Origin: Clostridia bacterium
GTDB lineage: Bacteria > Bacillota > Clostridia > UBA1381
Direction: 5' to 3'
Length of the DNA stretch: 5,766 bases
Assembly: GCA_900751685.1 (NCBI GenBank)
Contig: CAADSR010000263.1
Coordinates: 1 to 5,766, forward strand
Shown: positions 4,760-5,766 of the stretch, one piece after another
Layout: each line of letters begins with the position of its first letter
How positions within the stretch are numbered: position 1 is the stretch's first letter
Notes under the pieces: generated by a model
The model's input: the letters and a program-made list of their open reading frames with translations, nothing else
What the model was told of the DNA's origin: nothing
The model's database searches: none
Translations under genes and position numbers: made by a program

Positions 4760-5638
4760 TTATTCTGCTGCTGGTGCTGTGGAAGCGTCTGCTGCGCCGC
4801 CGGTTGTTCCGGCATCTGTGCCTCCAGCCGTTCCATCTGTTGTACCGCCGGTCACTCCACCAGTTGTCGCATCACCGCCGGTTGTAGCATCACCAGCAGG
4901 CGCTGCGGAAGCTTCTTTCTCTGCTGCCAATCTGTCATTCAGATTTTTCTGGTCGATTGTATTGCGGACATCTTTCCATAAGGTCTCGCCAGTTATTGTT
5001 TCATCTAAACCATAGTAGGACTTAAAGTCTTCCAGGTTTTCTTCACCTACATAAACGCCAAGCTTTGTCTGGCCTTCTGCTTCACCCCAGGTCGTCTCCT
5101 CGGTAATGGTATCCGGCCATTCCAGTGTTTGCTTCAAGGTCGCAAAATCCATTCCATACATACCAGCCATAGTCCCTGCCGGGATCGTGTAATATGCGGA
5201 GGATTCTTCCGTTGTTGCAGGCATATCTGCCGGCAGGTTATATTCCGTCAGGAACTCTTCCAGGGTCATCCCGGAATCTTCTGCTACCTGCTGGATCGTA
5301 CGTCCGCTTACATTAATATAACCCTGCTGATTATAGGGGTTACGGTTTAACATATAGTAAACGCCCGCGCCTACCAGTGCCAGGATCACAACGATAATAA
5401 TCACGATCATTGCAACCGGCTTTTTCTTTTTCGGCTGTTCCTCTGCTTCTGCGTCAGGGGCAGGGGTAATAAAGCTTGCATCGTTTTCTGCATCCACTGG
5501 CTCTGCAAAATTATTTTCAGCCGCTTCCTCTACTGCTTGCTCAGAAACTTCCTCTTCTACAGAAGGGGTATTTTGTTCCTCAGGCATTGTATTTTCTTCA
5601 TCTGGCATGTCATTATTCAGATTCTTTTCGTCACTCAC
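4760..5638 (-). CDS. bitopic membrane protein with three extracytoplasmic repeats and a Gly/Thr-rich tail, unknown function
   Basis: I do not recognise a named family for this 292-residue protein. Residues 1-69 are acidic and disordered (many Glu, Asp, Asn). KKKK at 70-73 precedes a single hydrophobic helix at about 74-97, so the N terminus should be inside and the rest outside the cell. Residues 107-235 hold three degenerate repeats, each a short helix followed by a hydrophobic turn: about 125-146 (LEEFLTEYNLP), 163-187 (DFATLKQTLEWP, then TITEETTWGEA) and 200-224 (LEDFKSYYGL, then TITGETLWKDV). The last two align with a 37-residue period. Residues 246-292 are a Gly/Thr/Ala tail with no charged anchor or LPXTG motif. 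There is no signal-peptidase or lipobox site. The start is GTG 5638, supported by AGGAGAG seven bases ahead; the first ATG lies ten codons in with no such site. It follows a partial gene by 39 bases and ends before a strong terminator. Repeats of this kind could bind peptidoglycan or another protein, but that is a guess. Confidence 0.85.
   Translation of the reverse strand: MSDEKNLNNDMPDEENTMPEEQNTPSVEEEVSEQAVEEAAENNFAEPVDAENDASFITPAPDAEAEEQPKKKKPVAMIVIIIVVILALVGAGVYYMLNRNPYNQQGYINVSGRTIQQVAEDSGMTLEEFLTEYNLPADMPATTEESSAYYTIPAGTMAGMYGMDFATLKQTLEWPDTITEETTWGEAEGQTKLGVYVGEENLEDFKSYYGLDETITGETLWKDVRNTIDQKNLNDRLAAEKEASAAPAGDATTGGDATTGGVTGGTTDGTAGGTDAGTTGGAADASTAPAAE
4857..4892 (-). repeat. two 18-base tandem repeats coding for GDATTG
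   Basis: Bases 4857-4874 and 4875-4892 match at 15 of 18 positions and code on the minus strand for GDATTG twice in the tail of the repeat protein. More degenerate Gly/Thr units continue to about 4785. Tracts like this often change length between strains by slippage. Confidence 0.65.
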
Positions 5639-5645
5639 GATAAAA

Positions 5646-5652
5646 CTCTCCT
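5646..5652 (-). promoter_or_regulatory. Shine-Dalgarno that supports a GTG start
   Basis: AGGAGAG on the minus strand sits 7 bases before GTG at 5638-5636. It decides for this non-ATG start over the in-frame ATG at codon 11, and no promoter boxes are evident in the 39-base gap, so the gene is probably co-transcribed with the one upstream. Confidence 0.8.
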
Positions 5653-5677
5653 TAACTTTATATTTTTATTCGGTCAC

Positions 5678-5766
5678 TTAATTTGCTGGTGTTGCCGTAG
5701 GCGCTTCGCTGGCTGCCGGTGCTGATTCCTGCGGAGCCGCACTTGCCTGCGCTGCTGCTTTTTCCC
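5678..5766 (-). CDS. C-terminal end of a protein with an Ala/Pro/Ser-rich tail (5' part outside window)
   Basis: An open minus-strand frame enters from the right edge and ends with TAA at 5678-5680. The 28 complete codons read as a low-complexity tail: it starts EKAAAQASAAPQ and ends EAPTATPAN. The stretch EKAAAQASAAP resembles EKEASAAP at residues 240-247 of the gene that follows 39 bases downstream, so the two may be paralogs or at least share a type of exported, flexible C terminus. The coding call rests on the open frame, the codon pattern and the operon-like spacing. Its main domain is not in view, so no function can be given; a secreted or membrane-anchored protein is likely. Confidence 0.7.
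   Translation of the reverse strand, partial: EKAAAQASAAPQESAPAASEAPTATPAN

Noticed and set aside
4670..5725. Plus-strand frames opposite the repeat protein, rich in Cys or in Pro/Val
   Set aside because: Their odd composition is the complement of the GCT/GGT-type repeats on the minus strand. The minus frame has a strong ribosome binding site, a membrane helix and a terminator.
1..5766. CRISPR array, tRNA, rRNA, riboswitch, insertion sequence or phage gene
   Set aside because: No regularly spaced repeats, cloverleaf arms, transposase motifs or known riboswitch core elements could be found by eye on either strand.

Overview
The window looks like ordinary chromosome from a low-to-mid GC anaerobic Bacillota, most likely class Clostridia and plausibly Lachnospiraceae. 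The signs are strong AGGAGG-type ribosome binding sites ahead of most genes, near-consensus sigma-A promoters, a RecD2-type helicase with no sign of RecBC in view, and alanine- and glycine-rich tails on bitopic surface proteins. This placement is inferred from style, not from a marker gene.

Layout. (1) Bases 1-1205, plus strand: C-terminal half of a RecD2-like helicase, cut by the left edge exactly at its Walker A motif. (2) Bases 1250-1882, plus strand: a HAD-family phosphatase with its own promoter, whose -35 box overlaps the recD2 stop codon. (3) Bases 1883-2207: a convergent intergenic stretch of 325 bases. It holds a hairpin right after the HAD gene, a bidirectional-looking terminator, an A-rich spacer, a compact GC-rich segment able to form competing hairpins, and a long terminator serving the minus-strand operon. 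(4) Bases 2208-4544, minus strand: a four-gene cluster read right to left, hisH, hisF, a four-helix membrane protein of unknown function, and a YcxB-like membrane protein. Gaps are 18, 21 and 12 bases, and a strong promoter lies just upstream of hisH. (5) Bases 4545-4759: that promoter, an inverted repeat inside its spacer, an imperfect hairpin, and a strong terminator for the next operon. (6) Bases 4760-5766, minus strand: a bitopic membrane protein with three degenerate extracytoplasmic repeats and a Gly/Thr/Ala-rich tail, preceded by the last codons of another gene with a similar tail.

Functional links. HisH and HisF are the glutaminase and cyclase subunits of imidazole glycerol phosphate synthase, the step that joins histidine and purine biosynthesis. 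Their key catalytic and channel residues are intact. They sit without hisA, hisI or hisE on either side, so the rest of the pathway must be encoded elsewhere. The two membrane proteins share their transcript by position, but nothing in their sequence ties them to histidine.

I found no CRISPR array, tRNA, rRNA, insertion sequence, phage gene or defence gene, and no clear new system. The least explained parts are the GC-rich structured element at 2031-2104, the pair of unknown membrane proteins behind hisF, and the repeat-bearing surface protein with its probable relative at the right edge.
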